Origin: CAWIHK01 sp963835935
GTDB taxonomy: Bacteria; Bacteroidota; Ignavibacteria; UBA10030; CAVZMI01
Length of the DNA stretch: 64,000 bases
Direction: 5' to 3'
Assembly: GCA_963835935.1 (NCBI GenBank)
Contig: CAWIHK010000005.1
Location: 682,001 to 746,000 of the forward strand
Part shown: positions 8,434 to 17,510 of the stretch, piece after piece
Position numbering within the stretch: the first letter of the stretch is position 1
Layout: every line of letters begins with the position of its first letter
Notes under the pieces: model-generated
Told to the model about the DNA's origin: nothing
Seen by the model: the letters and a program-made list of their open reading frames with translations, nothing else
The model's database searches: none
Made by a program: the position numbers and the translations under genes

Positions 8434-10524
8434 TTATTTCTTTCCTTCTATCTCATCAACCAATTTCCCTGCATCATATAATTTCCGCATCGCTTCCGAC
8501 ATTGCCGCAGTGTGAACTGCGACTGCACGGTTTGTGATTTCGTCATAAACAAATTTTCCCACAAGGCTTTCAATATTTCCGTCAAAAATTAATCCTACAA
8601 TATCGCCGTTTTTGTTTATAACAGGTGAGCCGGAGTTGCCGCCGATTATGTCGCATGTACTCACAAAATTAAGCGGGGTTGATAGATTTAATTTATCATA
8701 TCGGTTTATATATCGTTGCGGAAGCTGAAATGGTTCCTGCAAATCGAAACTATAGGCACGATCATATAATCCGTAGAATGTAGTTTTTGACGGAGCTTTT
8801 GTGCCGTTCATCGGATATCCCTTTACCGTACCGTATGATAAGCGTAGTGTGAACGTGGCATCGGGGTTGACGGTCTTGCCATACACGGCAAATCGCGCTT
8901 TCCCGATTTTTTCTTTTGCTGCAATTATCGCGCTGACTACATTATCATCCATCCATTCCTGCAATTCACGAATCATCGGATCTACAGTACGCATCACGAC
9001 TATCATAGGATCGCTCGATTCCATAATCGCTTTTTCTCCACCATCGGCCAGTTGTTTCCGAATGTTCGGATCAGCAAGTTTTGTTCCTTCGATAAGTTCT
9101 TTAGCAACTTCAACCGGATTTTTGGAACCAATTACCTTTTTGATGAATGGATCGTCGGGGCCAAGCTGTTCAAGCGATTCTTGTAAAGCATCGGAGAGCG
9201 TCATTTCTTCTAACTCGGGATAAAAAGGCGCCGGCGAAAACAGGCGATACTTTAACGACTCCAACTGAGAATCATGATATCCTTCCAAACGTTCACCATC
9301 TGGCTTTTTTATCTCGGCGACAAAACGTACGAGAGACTGCGCAATGCCTGCTAACCGCGAGTTTCTTAGTGCACGATAACGATATGCTTTCAGGTTCTCT
9401 TGTTGCTTCTCCAATCGTTGCTCAATGATATTCCACGCATCTCCGTAGGCTTTTTGCCATTTGGAATTGCCGCTGACTAATTTTCTGAAAGAATCTTCAT
9501 CAGCTTTTTTCTTTGTCATAATATCTTTATCACGAAGTCCCCGATATTCGCCTTCCATCGCTTTTATTGAATTCTCGAAATAAAATATTTGTGATGCGGC
9601 CTGGCGCGCCTGTTCGGATCCTTGCGATGAATATTTCTTCAATAATTCTACCCGATGTTTTAATGAAATGATTCGGAATGGGTAAACATTATCGCGCTGA
9701 CTTTCTAATTCGGCATAAGTCGTCAATCGGTCGGTCGATCCCGGATGTCCGGAAACAAAAACCAGTTCACCATCGGCGGCTCCTTTTTCATTCCATTTAA
9801 GATACTCCTTTTGATGGATGGGTTTGTTGTTTTCATACACCCGGAATATAGCCAAATCGAGGTCGTACCGCGGATATGTGAAGTTATCCGGATCGCCTCC
9901 ATAGAAAGCGATTTGATCTTCCGGGGCAAACACAAGACGTACGTCTGTATATTTTTTATATTGGTAAAGCCAATATTCGCCGCCTTCGTAGAGGTTTACA
10001 ACATCTGATCGTAAACCAGAATTGTCAGTGCTTTCTTTTTCGATTTTTGCAATCGCGGCTTTGCGTGCTTCGAACGCTTCTTTTTCACTCATCGTTGTCT
10101 TAATGGATTTTGCAACCTCGCCGGTGACATTTTTCATGTTGACAAGAACATTTAATTCCAGATCAGGACATTTCAATTCATCGGCCGCTGTCGCTGCGTA
10201 AAATCCGTCTCGGACATAATTTTTTTGTTGATTCGAAATTTTTTGAAGCTGGCCAAGTGCCACATGATGATTGGTTAGAACGAGTCCGGTCGGGCTAATG
10301 AACGAACCGGAACCTCCGTCGTTTATTCGGACGCTTGAAAGTCGGATATGATCAAGCCATTCCTGCGTTGGAGTAAAACCGTATCGTTCTTTTAATTGTT
10401 TTATTGGAGGATTGTCGAATGTCCACATTCCTTCGTCCGAAGACATTGGCGTTGTTCCAAGAAATACAATTGATCCAACGATAATAATTGTTAGAATGAA
10501 ACTCCCGCGGAATAACTTTTTCAT
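8434..10524 (-). CDS. S46 family dipeptidyl-peptidase (DPP7/DPP11 type)
   Basis: Exported serine exopeptidase of 696 residues, the usual S46 length, with an N-terminal signal/anchor segment. The chymotrypsin-like fold is marked by GGSGSFISPTG and the catalytic histidine in TNHH (86-87), a DLDLAIFRV segment that should carry the catalytic Asp, and the nucleophile in GGNSGSP (Ser about 631). Members release dipeptides from peptides in the periplasm or at the cell surface and are typical of asaccharolytic and proteolytic FCB bacteria. A strong ribosome site (AAGGAG) precedes the ATG. Whether it prefers acidic (DPP11) or bulky (DPP7) P1 residues cannot be settled by eye. Confidence 0.92.
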   Translation of the reverse strand: MKKLFRGSFILTIIIVGSIVFLGTTPMSSDEGMWTFDNPPIKQLKERYGFTPTQEWLDHIRLSSVRINDGGSGSFISPTGLVLTNHHVALGQLQKISNQQKNYVRDGFYAATAADELKCPDLELNVLVNMKNVTGEVAKSIKTTMSEKEAFEARKAAIAKIEKESTDNSGLRSDVVNLYEGGEYWLYQYKKYTDVRLVFAPEDQIAFYGGDPDNFTYPRYDLDLAIFRVYENNKPIHQKEYLKWNEKGAADGELVFVSGHPGSTDRLTTYAELESQRDNVYPFRIISLKHRVELLKKYSSQGSEQARQAASQIFYFENSIKAMEGEYRGLRDKDIMTKKKADEDSFRKLVSGNSKWQKAYGDAWNIIEQRLEKQQENLKAYRYRALRNSRLAGIAQSLVRFVAEIKKPDGERLEGYHDSQLESLKYRLFSPAPFYPELEEMTLSDALQESLEQLGPDDPFIKKVIGSKNPVEVAKELIEGTKLADPNIRKQLADGGEKAIMESSDPMIVVMRTVDPMIRELQEWMDDNVVSAIIAAKEKIGKARFAVYGKTVNPDATFTLRLSYGTVKGYPMNGTKAPSKTTFYGLYDRAYSFDLQEPFQLPQRYINRYDKLNLSTPLNFVSTCDIIGGNSGSPVINKNGDIVGLIFDGNIESLVGKFVYDEITNRAVAVHTAAMSEAMRKLYDAGKLVDEIEGKK

Positions 10525-10601
10525 GGTTTCTCTCCTTAAATGATGTTAAATCAATCTGACAAATATAAGTAAAGAATAATTAATTATCATGAATCCCTTT
10601 C

Positions 10602-10630
10602 TTGAAATTTGTAAATTCTTCCCTTATACT
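10602..10630 (+). promoter_or_regulatory. Sigma-70-type promoter for the HAD hydrolase gene
   Basis: TTGAAA (10602-10607), 17 bases, TATACT (10625-10630). Predicted transcription start near 10637, about 22 bases before the GTG start at 10659. Confidence 0.55.
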
Positions 10631-10658
10631 ATTATGAATATTTGAATGAGAGTGGATA

Positions 10659-11288
10659 GTGCCGTACAAGGCGAATTCGATAAGTGTAGGAAAAATCCGA
10701 ACAGTGCTGTTCGACTTAGGCAATGTACTGGTACACATCGATCCTGAAGCGCCGCAAAGAGCTCTTGGATTGAAATCGGACTCGGAGTTATTGCGTTATA
10801 AAGAAAATGTCCTTGAGTATGTTTACCGTTTTGAAAAAGGGAATCTTAATTCTGGTCAATTATTCGATCTAATCAACAATCTATTCGACCGCAGATTTTC
10901 TTACGAGCAAATCCGATTTGCATTTATGTCAATTATCGGAAATCCAATAGTTGGGATGGACATTCTCATTAAGACAATCAGGCAAAAATCTCATGTAGCT
11001 CTGGCGAGTAATACGAATGATCTTCACTTCGAGCATTGCCGTAAGACGGTCCCGGCAGTTCGATTACTTCATCACTACTACCTTTCATATCAAATCGGTG
11101 CGATGAAACCAGAACCGGAATTCTTCAAATATGTGATAAACGATCTCGAAGTAGATCCGGCAGCGATTTTTTTCATTGATGACAAACAGGAAAATATTCT
11201 CGCCGCATCCAAAGAAGACATGCATGCACACCTGTTCACTTCCATCGAGACGCTTAAAGTTGAATTGCAAAGGCTTGGTCTTTTCTGA
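10659..11288 (+). CDS. HAD-superfamily phosphatase, YihX-like
   Basis: A 209-residue HAD hydrolase. Motif I is FDLGNVLV with nucleophile D19; the usual second Asp is Gly, as in the YihX (alpha-D-glucose-1-phosphate phosphatase) group. Motif II is SNTN (117-120), motif III is K150 in MKPEPEFF, and motif IV is the Asp pair 174-175 in FIDDKQEN. A helical cap lies between motifs I and II. It probably dephosphorylates a small sugar or nucleotide phosphate; the substrate is unknown. The GTG start fits the promoter upstream and gives a short leader before the fold begins at about residue 13. Confidence 0.82.
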   Translation: MPYKANSISVGKIRTVLFDLGNVLVHIDPEAPQRALGLKSDSELLRYKENVLEYVYRFEKGNLNSGQLFDLINNLFDRRFSYEQIRFAFMSIIGNPIVGMDILIKTIRQKSHVALASNTNDLHFEHCRKTVPAVRLLHHYYLSYQIGAMKPEPEFFKYVINDLEVDPAAIFFIDDKQENILAASKEDMHAHLFTSIETLKVELQRLGLF

Positions 11289-11294
11289 AATCGA

Positions 11295-11804
11295 TCAATC
11301 TTCTGTAGTTTGTATCAAACCGAACTGTAATAAATGATGATAACAATGTTTGAAATGACTTCGCTGCCATTCCTCTGCATTTAACGGCCCGAAGATGGGG
11401 TGAGTATGTAACGCATCCGGTTGTATTTTAGAGTTATCAAAGAATTTCTTTAATTCGATTTGTAAAGTCGATGTTGCTTCTGAAAATGTCGCATACCGGA
11501 GATCCGGCGGATTATCGCCGAGCAACGGATTTTTAAATTCACGCGGGGTTGACCTTGAGTCATGCAAAAATAATTTTGTACGTTCTAAAAATTGATCGGG
11601 AGTTTTGCAGGAGACAACATATTTGCCGGTTGAAATCTCGAAAGCCCAGATTAGATGTTCCACCATCTCCTGCCCAGACATCTTTCCCCATGCCGGTCTT
11701 GTTTTTTCATCGAGATTGTTGATCGCTTTCAGTAAAATATTTTCAAAGAAGTTTTTTCGGAGTTTGTCATCATTGACATCAAAAGATACACTTTGCATAA
11801 TCAA
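11295..11804 (-). CDS. DUF1569 protein (DinB-like four-helix fold)
   Basis: 169 residues that match DUF1569, a DinB-superfamily relative: MSGQEMVEHLIWAFE carries the first metal-type His, and HPIFGPLNAEEWQRSHFKHCYHHLLQFG the conserved C-terminal block with the further histidines. DinB-like proteins are often metal-dependent, thiol-linked enzymes, but the function of DUF1569 members is not established. It is convergent with the HAD gene (6-base gap). Confidence 0.78.
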   Translation of the reverse strand: MIMQSVSFDVNDDKLRKNFFENILLKAINNLDEKTRPAWGKMSGQEMVEHLIWAFEISTGKYVVSCKTPDQFLERTKLFLHDSRSTPREFKNPLLGDNPPDLRYATFSEATSTLQIELKKFFDNSKIQPDALHTHPIFGPLNAEEWQRSHFKHCYHHLLQFGLIQTTED

Positions 11805-11886
11805 AACATGCCTTTCATTCAGTTCAAGTATTAGCTGCTTATAAAATTACTGTTCTTGATTTTCTTTTAAAATACATCACTCTTGA

Positions 11887-14121
11887 TTACAAATTTTTTA
11901 AAAAGAAATTTGTGATTGTAGTCCAAAGATGAAGCGTTGTCCCGGTACGCTCGAAAATACCATGTGTGCGATTTGGATACGACATTAATGAAAATTGTTT
12001 GTTATTCTTAACAAGTTCGTTTATCAACGCTTCACAATTTTGATAGTGAACGTTATCGTCGCCTGTGCCGTGAATGATCAATAGATTTCCTTTTAGATTA
12101 TTCGCATAAGTGATCGCCGATGCTTTCACGTACGCCGAGTCGTTTTCCGGCAATAATCCCATGTAACGCTCTTCATAAATTGTATCATAAAACTTTTCGT
12201 TTGAAACTGCTGCAACAGCGACTCCCGTTTTATAAATATCCGGATATTTAAACATTGCGTTTAATGTCGACGATCCGCCGCCGCTCCATCCCCACACACC
12301 AACTCGGTTTGAATCGATGAAGGGAAATTTTGTAAGCAATGTTATGACTGAATTTGCTTGATCGGATGAACTCATGGTTCCGATTTTTTCGTATATGCAC
12401 TTACGAAACTCGCTTCCACGCGGTGCAGGTGTTCCACGGTTATCGATGCTTATAACTATGTATCCTTTTTGTGACATCATTACATGCCATAAATAAGTGG
12501 ACCCTCCCCATCGATCCAATACGGTCTGTGCCGCCGGTTCACAATACACATAAAATATCACAGGATATTTTTTCGAAGAATCGAAGTCGGGCGGTTTTAT
12601 ACACCACGCATCGAGTTGAGTGCCGGCAGCATCCACTTTTAGAAACTCGGACGTACCGAGCGTCAATGAGCTAAGTTTTTTCACCAGCTCAGCATTTGTA
12701 AATAATGTTCGGATGGTAGAATGTTGAGGCAAGGAAATGATCTCGCTGGACTGCGGTTTGACGAATGAAGAATAATCGTGGAATGAATATTCTCCCGACG
12801 GATCGATTATATATGAATGCCAGCCCGGTTGAGCTGCCGGCGTGATTCGCACAGGTTTTTCTTTTTTCGAAATCGAAACCCGATACAAATATTGTTGTGC
12901 CGCATTGTCCGGCGATGCGTAGAAGTACAGCAGATCATTTGTTTTGTCGATGGTAACAACCGATATCATGTCGTACGGTTCGTCGATAAGATCGCGCGTT
13001 GTTGAGCCGTATCGAGAAACAATATACGGATGCCGCCAGCCCGAGCGTTCGCTTGTCCATAGAAATTCTTTTCCATCATGCATCCATTCGACATTATCGA
13101 CCACGTCAATCCATGCTGAATCCTTTTCCGAAAGAATCGTCTTCATTTCACCAGTGGCTGGATTGCCGAATATAAGTTGCATGAAATTTTGTTGTCTGTT
13201 GAGATGTTCGATCATTATTTCATGCGAGTCGGGTGTCCAATCCATTCGTGCTATGTAGGTATTGCGCGGATCGCCTGGGGATTTCATCCAGACTATTTTC
13301 TTCGTCTCAAGAGAAACAACGCCAACTCTGCAAGCCGAATTCTGTGTGCCTACTTTCGGATATTGTACCGGAATGACTTTTGAATAAATAGAATCGGTGG
13401 TATTCAACATATCGTAGACACCGATACCTGATGCATCCAATTGCCAGAATGCAATTGCCTGACCATTTAGACTCCATCGGAAGCCATCCCGGAGATCAAA
13501 TTCCTCTTCATAAACCCAATCGAATGTTCCGTTAATAATCGTATCCGATCCGTCAAATGTAAGTTGAGTAGTTTCTGCAGAAAGAACATCTTCGATAAAA
13601 ATATTATGGTTGCAGACATACGCTACATGTTTTTCATCAGGCGATATTTTTGCAAACATAAGGGACGACGGTTCCGCATCCGGATGAAGTTCGCGCAACT
13701 GTTTCGTTTGGAGATTGAAAATCCAATAATCACCCCGCGTGCGTTGGCGCCAAACACGGCGGGAATTAGTGTAGATCAAAAGAAATTTTTTGGAAACAGA
13801 AAACTCATAGTTTTCAATCCACAAAGGCTCTTTCATTCCCGAAGGAATTAGATCATGTGCATCAATCACAATAGAAGTATCGCCGGTAGTTGTATTTATA
13901 CGAATAATATTCATACCGCCGGTGGAATCCTTGGAACTGCTGATGCTTAGGTACGCTGAACCATCGTCTTCCCATCGATCTTCAGCATTTCTATGCGAAC
14001 CGACGAATTCATGGCTTGCAAATATCCGCTCGACGGAAAGTAGAGAATCATTCGTTTGCTGCGCTGAAGCGATATAAAAGGTGAAGGATAGAATGAGACA
14101 GAGTGATAAGCGATTTATCAT
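11887..14121 (-). CDS. S9B dipeptidyl-peptidase IV-like serine protease
   Basis: 744 residues with a signal peptide, an N-terminal beta-propeller (DPPIV_N, about 60-490) and a C-terminal alpha/beta-hydrolase peptidase domain. The triad is visible: Ser613 in GWSGGG, Asp688 or 689 in GTGDDNVH, His720 in NRTHGI. The DWVYEEEF segment holds the double-Glu motif that binds the peptide N-terminus in DPP-IV. It should cleave X-Pro/X-Ala dipeptides from exported or imported peptides. The nucleophile elbow is GWSGGG where most relatives have GWSYGG. Transcribed from a promoter at 14151-14179. Confidence 0.92.
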   Translation of the reverse strand: MINRLSLCLILSFTFYIASAQQTNDSLLSVERIFASHEFVGSHRNAEDRWEDDGSAYLSISSSKDSTGGMNIIRINTTTGDTSIVIDAHDLIPSGMKEPLWIENYEFSVSKKFLLIYTNSRRVWRQRTRGDYWIFNLQTKQLRELHPDAEPSSLMFAKISPDEKHVAYVCNHNIFIEDVLSAETTQLTFDGSDTIINGTFDWVYEEEFDLRDGFRWSLNGQAIAFWQLDASGIGVYDMLNTTDSIYSKVIPVQYPKVGTQNSACRVGVVSLETKKIVWMKSPGDPRNTYIARMDWTPDSHEIMIEHLNRQQNFMQLIFGNPATGEMKTILSEKDSAWIDVVDNVEWMHDGKEFLWTSERSGWRHPYIVSRYGSTTRDLIDEPYDMISVVTIDKTNDLLYFYASPDNAAQQYLYRVSISKKEKPVRITPAAQPGWHSYIIDPSGEYSFHDYSSFVKPQSSEIISLPQHSTIRTLFTNAELVKKLSSLTLGTSEFLKVDAAGTQLDAWCIKPPDFDSSKKYPVIFYVYCEPAAQTVLDRWGGSTYLWHVMMSQKGYIVISIDNRGTPAPRGSEFRKCIYEKIGTMSSSDQANSVITLLTKFPFIDSNRVGVWGWSGGGSSTLNAMFKYPDIYKTGVAVAAVSNEKFYDTIYEERYMGLLPENDSAYVKASAITYANNLKGNLLIIHGTGDDNVHYQNCEALINELVKNNKQFSLMSYPNRTHGIFERTGTTLHLWTTITNFFLKNL

Positions 14122-14150
14122 TTATATATCTCCCCAATAATGAGTGTAGA

Positions 14151-14179
14151 AATATATTTTAATTTCGGAGGAGAATCAA
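14151..14179 (-). promoter_or_regulatory. Sigma-70-type promoter for the DPP-IV-like gene
   Basis: On the minus strand: TTGATT (14179-14174), 17 bases, TATATT (14156-14151); start expected near 14144, 23 bases before the ATG. It overlaps the orphan ribosome site of the divergent Rhs remnant, so any expression of the two would interfere. Confidence 0.55.
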
Positions 14180-14208
14180 TGAAAATAAATTTGTATTTTA
14201 TTGGTTAA
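14168..14208 (+). other. Orphan ribosome site and nine-codon signal-peptide stub in frame with the Rhs remnant
   Basis: GGAGGAG (14168-14174) is followed by ATG 14179 and nine codons (MKINLYFIG) ending in TAA 14206. The same frame continues directly into the hydrophobic LLLLIAILTG of the downstream Rhs fragment. Without the TAA this would be a normal signal peptide, so it looks like the true 5' end of the gene, broken by a nonsense codon. Confidence 0.55.
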
Positions 14209-14211
14209 CAC

Positions 14212-15123
14212 TTGCTTCTACTGATCGCGATTTTGACGGGAAGCTGGACGCGAGCGTATTATTTGAAAGATCATTTAGGCAGCATACGTATGACTGTGAA
14301 CGATGCCGGAAATGTGATTAGCTACGACGATTACTACCCCTTCGGCCTCACGATGCCCAACCGAAGCGGCTCGTACGGCGATGATGTGTGGAAATATAAA
14401 TTTACCGGCAAAGAGCGTGATGTTGAGACAGGGTTAGATTATTTTGGTGCGAGGTATTATAATGCGATGATAGGAAGGTGGATGAGTGTGGATCTGATGA
14501 ATAAATATTTTCCTAATATATCTCCATTTGTGTATGTACACGACGATCCAATAAATCGATTGGATAGTGATGGAAAGGTAGATTGGAAATTAGTAAAAGA
14601 TGGTGCAATAGAAGCCATATTAGGTTATGGAACGGCAGTCGGTTCAGGCTATGCTATAGCTAATTCTGGCGGGACATTAGCTCCTGTATTGGGAACCATT
14701 GGATTGATGGGAGGATTGACAGGAGGATCTTGGGGGATGGCACATATTATTGCTGGTATTGTGGAAAAACGGGGAGTGCTTGAGGAAGGATTAATAAGTA
14801 CAACAGTGAAAAATTGTGGTGGATCGGATCTCGCGGCTGCATATATTGGCACAGGTGTTTCTACATTTAATTTAGCAATTGACGTCGTATCTCCAGTTAC
14901 TGGTATTCCAAAGCTTCTCGATTATTTAAATAAAATTGCAGATTTGAAGGATTTAAGCGAAGAAACACAAAATTATATAAAACAAATTATTAAACAAATC
15001 GAAGAACAAAAAAAGAAGGAGGAACAAGAAAAGCAAGAAGATGAAAAGAAAAAGCAAAAAGATGAAAAGAAAAAACAAAAAGATGAAAAGAAAAAACAAG
15101 CGCAAGAAAATGAGCAGGAATAG
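14212..15123 (+). CDS. Rhs/YD-repeat core remnant with variable C-terminal tip (possible toxin)
   Basis: About 303 residues from a TTG; probably a degraded or deleted Rhs gene, because the YD-repeat body is missing. After a hydrophobic stretch it goes straight into the Rhs-associated core: YYLKDHLGSIRMTVND, YYPFGLTMP, the KYKFTGKERDVETGLDYFGARYY block, then FVYVHDDPINRLDSDGK, where Rhs tips begin. The tip holds a Gly/Ala-rich, membrane-prone region (about residues 140-185), a second hydrophobic stretch near 225-240 and a Lys/Glu/Gln tail encoded by 21-base repeats. No nuclease or other known toxin motif is visible. A very AT-rich membrane-protein gene follows, as an immunity gene would. Confidence 0.65.
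   Translation: MLLLIAILTGSWTRAYYLKDHLGSIRMTVNDAGNVISYDDYYPFGLTMPNRSGSYGDDVWKYKFTGKERDVETGLDYFGARYYNAMIGRWMSVDLMNKYFPNISPFVYVHDDPINRLDSDGKVDWKLVKDGAIEAILGYGTAVGSGYAIANSGGTLAPVLGTIGLMGGLTGGSWGMAHIIAGIVEKRGVLEEGLISTTVKNCGGSDLAAAYIGTGVSTFNLAIDVVSPVTGIPKLLDYLNKIADLKDLSEETQNYIKQIIKQIEEQKKKEEQEKQEDEKKKQKDEKKKQKDEKKKQAQENEQE
15040..15102 (+). repeat. Three tandem 21-base repeats inside the Rhs tip
   Basis: Three adjacent 21-base units (15040-15060, 15061-15081, 15082-15102) encode DEKKKQK-type heptads; the first two differ by one base and the third changes at its end. They make the Lys/Gln-rich tail and may vary in copy number. Confidence 0.85.
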
Positions 15124-15257
15124 GAAGAAACATCGAATTAAGCTGTACCCAAAAAACATCGTACAATTTTGAAAAAAAAAGATGTTACTTTTGATGGTTG
15201 GCGTGTAGAGAACTTAGAGGCTCCGTTTTAAAAAAATTAATAACAAGAAAAGGATTG

Positions 15258-15707
15258 ATGAAAGTTATGATTATTTTTAAGAGAATTTGTGCGGCGATAA
15301 TAGATATAGGTATCTCATTCTTACCCTCATATCTCGTGACTAATTATATTTCGAATATAGTAATTGATATAAGCTTATTTTTCTTTATCAATTATTTTAT
15401 TGTAGCATGTATTATTCCAATTATTTCAAAAGGAAAAACGATAGGAGATATTTTAGTAAAAATAAAATTGAAATCAATTGATAATAATGAGTTAAACATA
15501 AAACGTATTCTTACCAGAAATACAATATATGTTGTTGGTTCTAGTATGTTTTTGAGTGTGAGAGATGATTATTTTTTCGATGTTGTTTTTATAATATCTT
15601 GGCTTGCATTATATTGTGTAATATTTTCAAACAAAAATAAATATTCAGAAAATTTAACCATATTAGATCTAATATTTAAAACAAATTATACAGAAGAAAT
15701 TAAATAA
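15258..15707 (+). CDS. RDD-family membrane protein, possible immunity partner of the Rhs tip
   Basis: 149 residues from ATG 15258, with AAAAGGA just upstream. Motifs of the RDD family: an early Arg and Asp in a helix (KRICAAIIDIGI), and the cytoplasmic GKTIGDILVKIKL loop between helices; three to four transmembrane segments. RDD proteins include transporters and proteins of unknown role. The gene is markedly more AT-rich than its neighbours and lies between two Rhs-core fragments directly after a toxin-like tip, which suggests horizontal transfer and an immunity role; that is inference. Confidence 0.65.
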   Translation: MKVMIIFKRICAAIIDIGISFLPSYLVTNYISNIVIDISLFFFINYFIVACIIPIISKGKTIGDILVKIKLKSIDNNELNIKRILTRNTIYVVGSSMFLSVRDDYFFDVVFIISWLALYCVIFSNKNKYSENLTILDLIFKTNYTEEIK

Positions 15708-15887
15708 TTCATATTATTCTGAAGCAAAATATTATACACAACGTGCTTAATTATTTTTTCTTTTGAAAAATCGTTAGGTAAACAGAAAAAGGACAACGCT
15801 CAAAAGATATTATCATTTATAGTATCATCTCGGGACGAGAGAATAATTTTAAACCCGATTGGGAACATGGACAGTTATAATCGGAGA

Positions 15888-16236
15888 GACATTTTACTTG
15901 AAAGAAGCAAGCGGAAGCTCCGAAGCCTTCTGGCAAAATGGCCAATCCTCAAGTCCGGTGTACAATCTTTATGGCAATGATAATTTCGGTCAGGTGAAAC
16001 GCAACAGTAAAACGCTAACACGCTTCTATTATCTCAAAGATCACATTGGCGATATTAAAGTGATCGTAAATGCAACCGGCGGAGTAGACAGCTACAACGA
16101 TTTTTATCCGTTCGGCATGCAAATGGAGGGGCGTAACCAGGTCAGCACGGCGGATGCGCGATTTAAATTTATCGGGAAAGAGCGTGATACACAAACTGGC
16201 TATGATTATTTTTGGGCGAGGTATATGTTTTTTTAG
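15888..16236 (+). pseudogene. Second Rhs-core fragment, truncated at both ends
   Basis: An open frame from about 15859 to 16236 carries only a piece of Rhs core: FYLKEASGSSEAFWQNGQ, YNLYGNDNFGQV, FYYLKDHIGDIKVIVNATGG, DFYPFGMQMEG and FKFIGKERDTQTGYDYFWARY, then three residues and a stop. The core is cut exactly where a tip should begin, and the stop overlaps the end of the convergent M48 gene. It has no signal peptide and no convincing start. It is probably a relic of a longer Rhs locus shared with the fragment at 14212. Confidence 0.7.
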
Positions 16237-17510
16237 TTAATGGCATCAGCTTCACCGAAGCCGTTTTCAATTTGAACTTTTTCTGTTGGCTTTAATGTAT
16301 AGCCGTTCTTATGGGCGATTGTTTCGAGTACAAAAATTCTCTTCTCAATCGGCGGATGTGTTGCAAAAAGGTTCGCCCAAAATCCTTCTTTCTTATTAAC
16401 ACGCCGGCCCGAGGGATCAACAATGCAAAAAGCGGCAACGCTTCTTCCGCATGAAACTGTCGGCCCGGATGCATTCTCGATTTTTTGCAACGCCTGTATC
16501 AATCCGAGAGGATTGCGCGTGAGCTCTGCCGCGCTGATGTCGGCCAAATATTCGCGGTTGCGCGAGATAGCCATTGCCAAAATCCATGCGATAATCGGAG
16601 CGAGAAGAATAGTAAGGAGCCAGGCCACGAATCCTATGATCTTGAAAATACCTTTTAGTTTCAGGAAAGCCCCAGGTTGAAATCCGCCAAAAGCCAAACT
16701 CTTTTTTGACCAATCCGATAACAACACAATCGAACCAAACAAAGCCAGGTAAGTTGTGCGAAGCCGGATATCGTGATTTCTGATATGGCTCATTTCGTGG
16801 GCAATTACTCCCTGGAGTTCTTCCCGATTGAGCATCTTTAATAATCCGGATGTAACAACGATGTAACTGTCTTGTGAATTTTTCCCAATGGAAAAAGCGT
16901 TCGGATCTTTGTCATCAAGAACATAAATATCGGGTTTGGGAATACCCGCCGCCAACCGCATCTCATCGACAACGTTGTGAAGTTCAGTCGTTTCAAGATC
17001 GGTATCTGACACTGGAACTGCTTGCAGCGACCATAACGTTGCATGTGCTCCCCAACGGGTTGAAGTAAGCACGCAGACGATTCCAATTACGCTGGCGAGA
17101 ATTGTTCCGAATGGAAAAAATCCATCGATGGTATAATGTTTAAAATACGGCTGATGATAGTTGTATTCATAAAGCATATCCCACCATAAATACAGAAAGA
17201 AAATCAGGAAAACAAAAGTTTTTAATACCAAAGAGATTGACAATTTAAAATAATCAGAGTCATCATCATCCGAAGCTGAGGCAAACCCGAACCTCAGTTT
17301 ATTTTTAAGATGATGCAAACTTCCTCCGAGTATTACCGCGAGCAGCGGAATTGAATAAAATCGAAAAGTGTATCGCGATGGTAACAGCGAGTCAAAGCCG
17401 AGCCCTAGTATCACCGCAACGAGAAGAAAAAAGATCATCAACACAACCGTTAATCTGTTATTGTGTTTTTGTTGGTCGTACAGTGTCGGATATTTGTCAA
17501 AACTAAACAT
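16233..17510 (-). CDS. M48 family zinc metalloprotease (HtpX-like), third tandem copy
   Basis: 425 residues from the ATG at 17510; upstream in-frame codons are simply the end of the previous copy. Two N-terminal and two central membrane segments frame the protease domain. The zinc site is intact: VIAHEMSHIRNHD with the HExxH, and the Glu of REYLAD. HtpX-like proteases degrade damaged membrane proteins. The C-terminus runs about 20 residues past the HPPIEKRI block that ends the other copies. The start overlaps the stop of copy two by 8 bases. It shares long near-identical DNA stretches with copy two, including 74 identical bases around the active site. Confidence 0.88.
   Translation of the reverse strand: MFSFDKYPTLYDQQKHNNRLTVVLMIFFLLVAVILGLGFDSLLPSRYTFRFYSIPLLAVILGGSLHHLKNKLRFGFASASDDDDSDYFKLSISLVLKTFVFLIFFLYLWWDMLYEYNYHQPYFKHYTIDGFFPFGTILASVIGIVCVLTSTRWGAHATLWSLQAVPVSDTDLETTELHNVVDEMRLAAGIPKPDIYVLDDKDPNAFSIGKNSQDSYIVVTSGLLKMLNREELQGVIAHEMSHIRNHDIRLRTTYLALFGSIVLLSDWSKKSLAFGGFQPGAFLKLKGIFKIIGFVAWLLTILLAPIIAWILAMAISRNREYLADISAAELTRNPLGLIQALQKIENASGPTVSCGRSVAAFCIVDPSGRRVNKKEGFWANLFATHPPIEKRIFVLETIAHKNGYTLKPTEKVQIENGFGEADAIN

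Noticed and set aside
15040..15102. CRISPR-like array
   Set aside because: The units are adjacent 21-base repeats without spacers inside a Lys-rich coding tail.
14953..15159. Minus-strand frame rich in Phe and Leu
   Set aside because: It is the antisense of the A-rich tandem repeats, with no start signal and no plausible protein.
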